Assembly (NCBI GenBank): GCA_958428675.1
Contig: CAUAGV010000081.1
Span: 1-7,427 of the forward strand
Length of the DNA stretch: 7,427 bases
From: an uncultured Collinsella sp.
GTDB taxonomy: Bacteria > Actinomycetota > Coriobacteriia > Coriobacteriales > Coriobacteriaceae
Direction of reading: 5' to 3'
Positions 6,912 to 7,427 of this stretch are shown here, in pieces (within the stretch, counting starts at the first letter, position 1; the number at the start of each line of letters is the position of its first letter). The notes beneath the pieces were generated by a model. It had not been told where the DNA came from. It made no database searches and saw nothing but the letters and a program-made list of their open reading frames with translations. Made by a program: the position numbers and the translations under genes.

Positions 6912-6968
6912 GTCTCGATCTGTAACATCTAACGTCCGAAATCGGCCCTACCTGTTACAGATCGAGAC
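6912..6968. repeat. Inverted-repeat unit 3
   Basis: The arms 6912-6927 and 6953-6968 pair perfectly over 16 positions. The spacer is 25 bases (6928-6952), with AAA at 6939-6941 centred on the dyad at 6940, inside a small nested inverted repeat (CCGA 6936-6939 with TCGG 6942-6945). Confidence 0.94.
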
Positions 6969-6991
6969 AAACGACCGGTCAGACAGCCCCA

Positions 6992-7039
6992 ACACAAAGA
7001 AAGGCTCCCCTCTCGCCCAGTGGACGGGAGGGGAGCCTT
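6992..7039 (-). terminator. Intrinsic terminator of the convergent ABC ATPase gene
   Basis: A long hairpin (7001-7018 with 7022-7039; one mismatch at 7016/7024, one wobble at 7013/7027) has a 3-base loop. On the minus strand it is followed by a T-rich tract, CTTTCTTTGT, ending near 6992. The plus strand has no T run after the stem, so direction is minus. It lies about 70 bases downstream of the ATPase stop. Confidence 0.85.
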
Positions 7040-7107
7040 ATATGTGACCGCGGCAAAAGGATGGCAATACCGCAGCCGCCCAAAGGGAGGGCCTGGATGC
7101 ACCGGGC

Positions 7108-7427
7108 CTAGATAAGGTTCTTGCCAGAGACCTTATCGAAGAGGTGGGTCGCGTTCTTCTCGAACTTGAACCAGATGGTGTCGCCAGCCTTGAGCGCGCC
7201 CTTGGCCTCGAGGTCGACGACGGGGATAATCAGGACAAACTGGCCGTCGGGAGCGGTCACGTGGACATGCTCGGTCGAGCCCATGAGCTCGGTCACCTCG
7301 ACGGTACCCTGGAGCGCGCCCTCCTCGCCCTTGTCGGCAAGCAGGATCTGCTCGGGACGCACGCCGGCCGTAATCTCCTTCACGTCGCCGCCGTCCCAGT
7401 TGAGGGCAAGTTGAGCGCAAGTCTCGG
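7108..7427 (-). CDS. Sugar ABC transporter ATP-binding protein (MsmK/UgpC/MalK type), C-terminal TOBE region only
   Basis: The minus-strand frame enters from the right edge and stops at TAG (7110-7108), leaving 105 complete codons. The visible sequence includes GVRPEQILL, VTELMGSTEHVHV and a C-terminal THLFDKVSGKNLI. These are the recurrent motifs of the regulatory TOBE/OB-fold domain at the end of carbohydrate-importer ATPases of the MalK/UgpC/MsmX family. The nucleotide-binding domain (Walker A, signature, Walker B) lies outside the window, so catalytic competence cannot be judged. A GTG at 7383 is internal, since homology continues upstream of it. By family, the protein sits on the cytoplasmic face and powers uptake of oligosaccharides or glycerol-3-phosphate-type substrates. 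Next to malQ/glgP a maltodextrin or mixed-sugar role is plausible, but one such ATPase often serves several importers. The gene converges with glgP and has its own terminator. Confidence 0.9.
   Translation of the reverse strand, partial: ETCAQLALNWDGGDVKEITAGVRPEQILLADKGEEGALQGTVEVTELMGSTEHVHVTAPDGQFVLIIPVVDLEAKGALKAGDTIWFKFEKNATHLFDKVSGKNLI

Larger units (their letters stand above)
6752..6968. repeat. Array of three spaced inverted repeats, six 15-base arms in alternating orientation
   Basis: Six arms at 6752-6766, 6792-6806, 6833-6847, 6873-6887, 6913-6927 and 6953-6967 alternate between TCTCGATCTGTAACA and its (near) complement. Arm centres are 40, 41, 40, 40 and 40 bases apart. All six share the core ATCTGTAACA. 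The three plus-oriented arms are identical; the reversed arms vary at two outer positions. The array occupies about half of the 457-base gap between glgP and the convergent ABC ATPase, between the two terminators; nothing is recognised in the remaining bases (6712-6751, 6969-6991, 7040-7107). No ORF fits it. Function is unknown: protein-binding array, REP/BIME-like dispersed element, or structured RNA are all possible. Confidence 0.93.

Noticed and set aside
6752..6968. CRISPR array
   Set aside because: Arms are only 15 bases and alternate in orientation, there are just three units, and no cas gene is in the window. Spacing regularity alone is not enough.
7133..7420. Second minus-strand frame overlapping the ABC ATPase end
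   Set aside because: It is Arg/Gly/Pro-rich with no family features; the adjacent frame carries the TOBE-domain motifs and a proper stop.

Overview
The window looks like chromosome of a high-GC gut actinobacterium of the Coriobacteriia, most likely Collinsella or a close relative. This rests on GC-rich coding sequence with strong G/C third-position bias, AT-richer intergenic gaps, and the character of the proteins: a PcsB-like cell-wall hydrolase with a twin-arginine-like leader, an amylomaltase-type MalQ, a short GlgP and an MsmK/UgpC-type sugar ABC ATPase. The genus is an inference from memory, not a search result.

Layout. Positions 1-1198 (minus) hold a secreted coiled-coil/NlpC-P60-CHAP-type peptidoglycan hydrolase that runs off the left edge. 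A 266-base divergent gap with several small inverted repeats separates it from galE (1465-2526, plus), which ends in a strong intrinsic terminator (2549-2583). malQ (2748-4253, plus) has its own candidate promoter/operator region and ends in a second hairpin (4301-4343). glgP (4383-6650, plus) follows with a strong ribosome binding site and ends in a third terminator (6681-6711). From the right edge, the C-terminal end of a sugar ABC transporter ATPase (7108-7427, minus) converges on glgP and has its own terminator (6992-7039).

MalQ and GlgP form a standard pair for using maltodextrin or glycogen: MalQ rearranges short alpha-1,4-glucans into longer chains and glucose, and GlgP phosphorolyses the longer chains to glucose-1-phosphate. 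GalE interconverts UDP-glucose and UDP-galactose, linking galactose to the same hexose-phosphate pool. The partial ATPase belongs to the family that energises uptake of oligosaccharides. The neighbourhood is therefore mainly carbohydrate metabolism, with the cell-wall hydrolase as an unrelated divergent neighbour.

The most unusual element is non-coding. Between the glgP terminator and the ATPase terminator (6752-6968) lie three large inverted-repeat units. Each has two 15-base arms around a spacer of exactly 25 bases. Successive units are 25-26 bases apart, so six copies of one element alternate in orientation with a 40-41-base period. The spacers differ in sequence but share an AAA at the exact dyad centre and a CTA just inside the left arm. 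I cannot assign this array to a known class. No tRNA, rRNA, insertion sequence or CRISPR array was seen.
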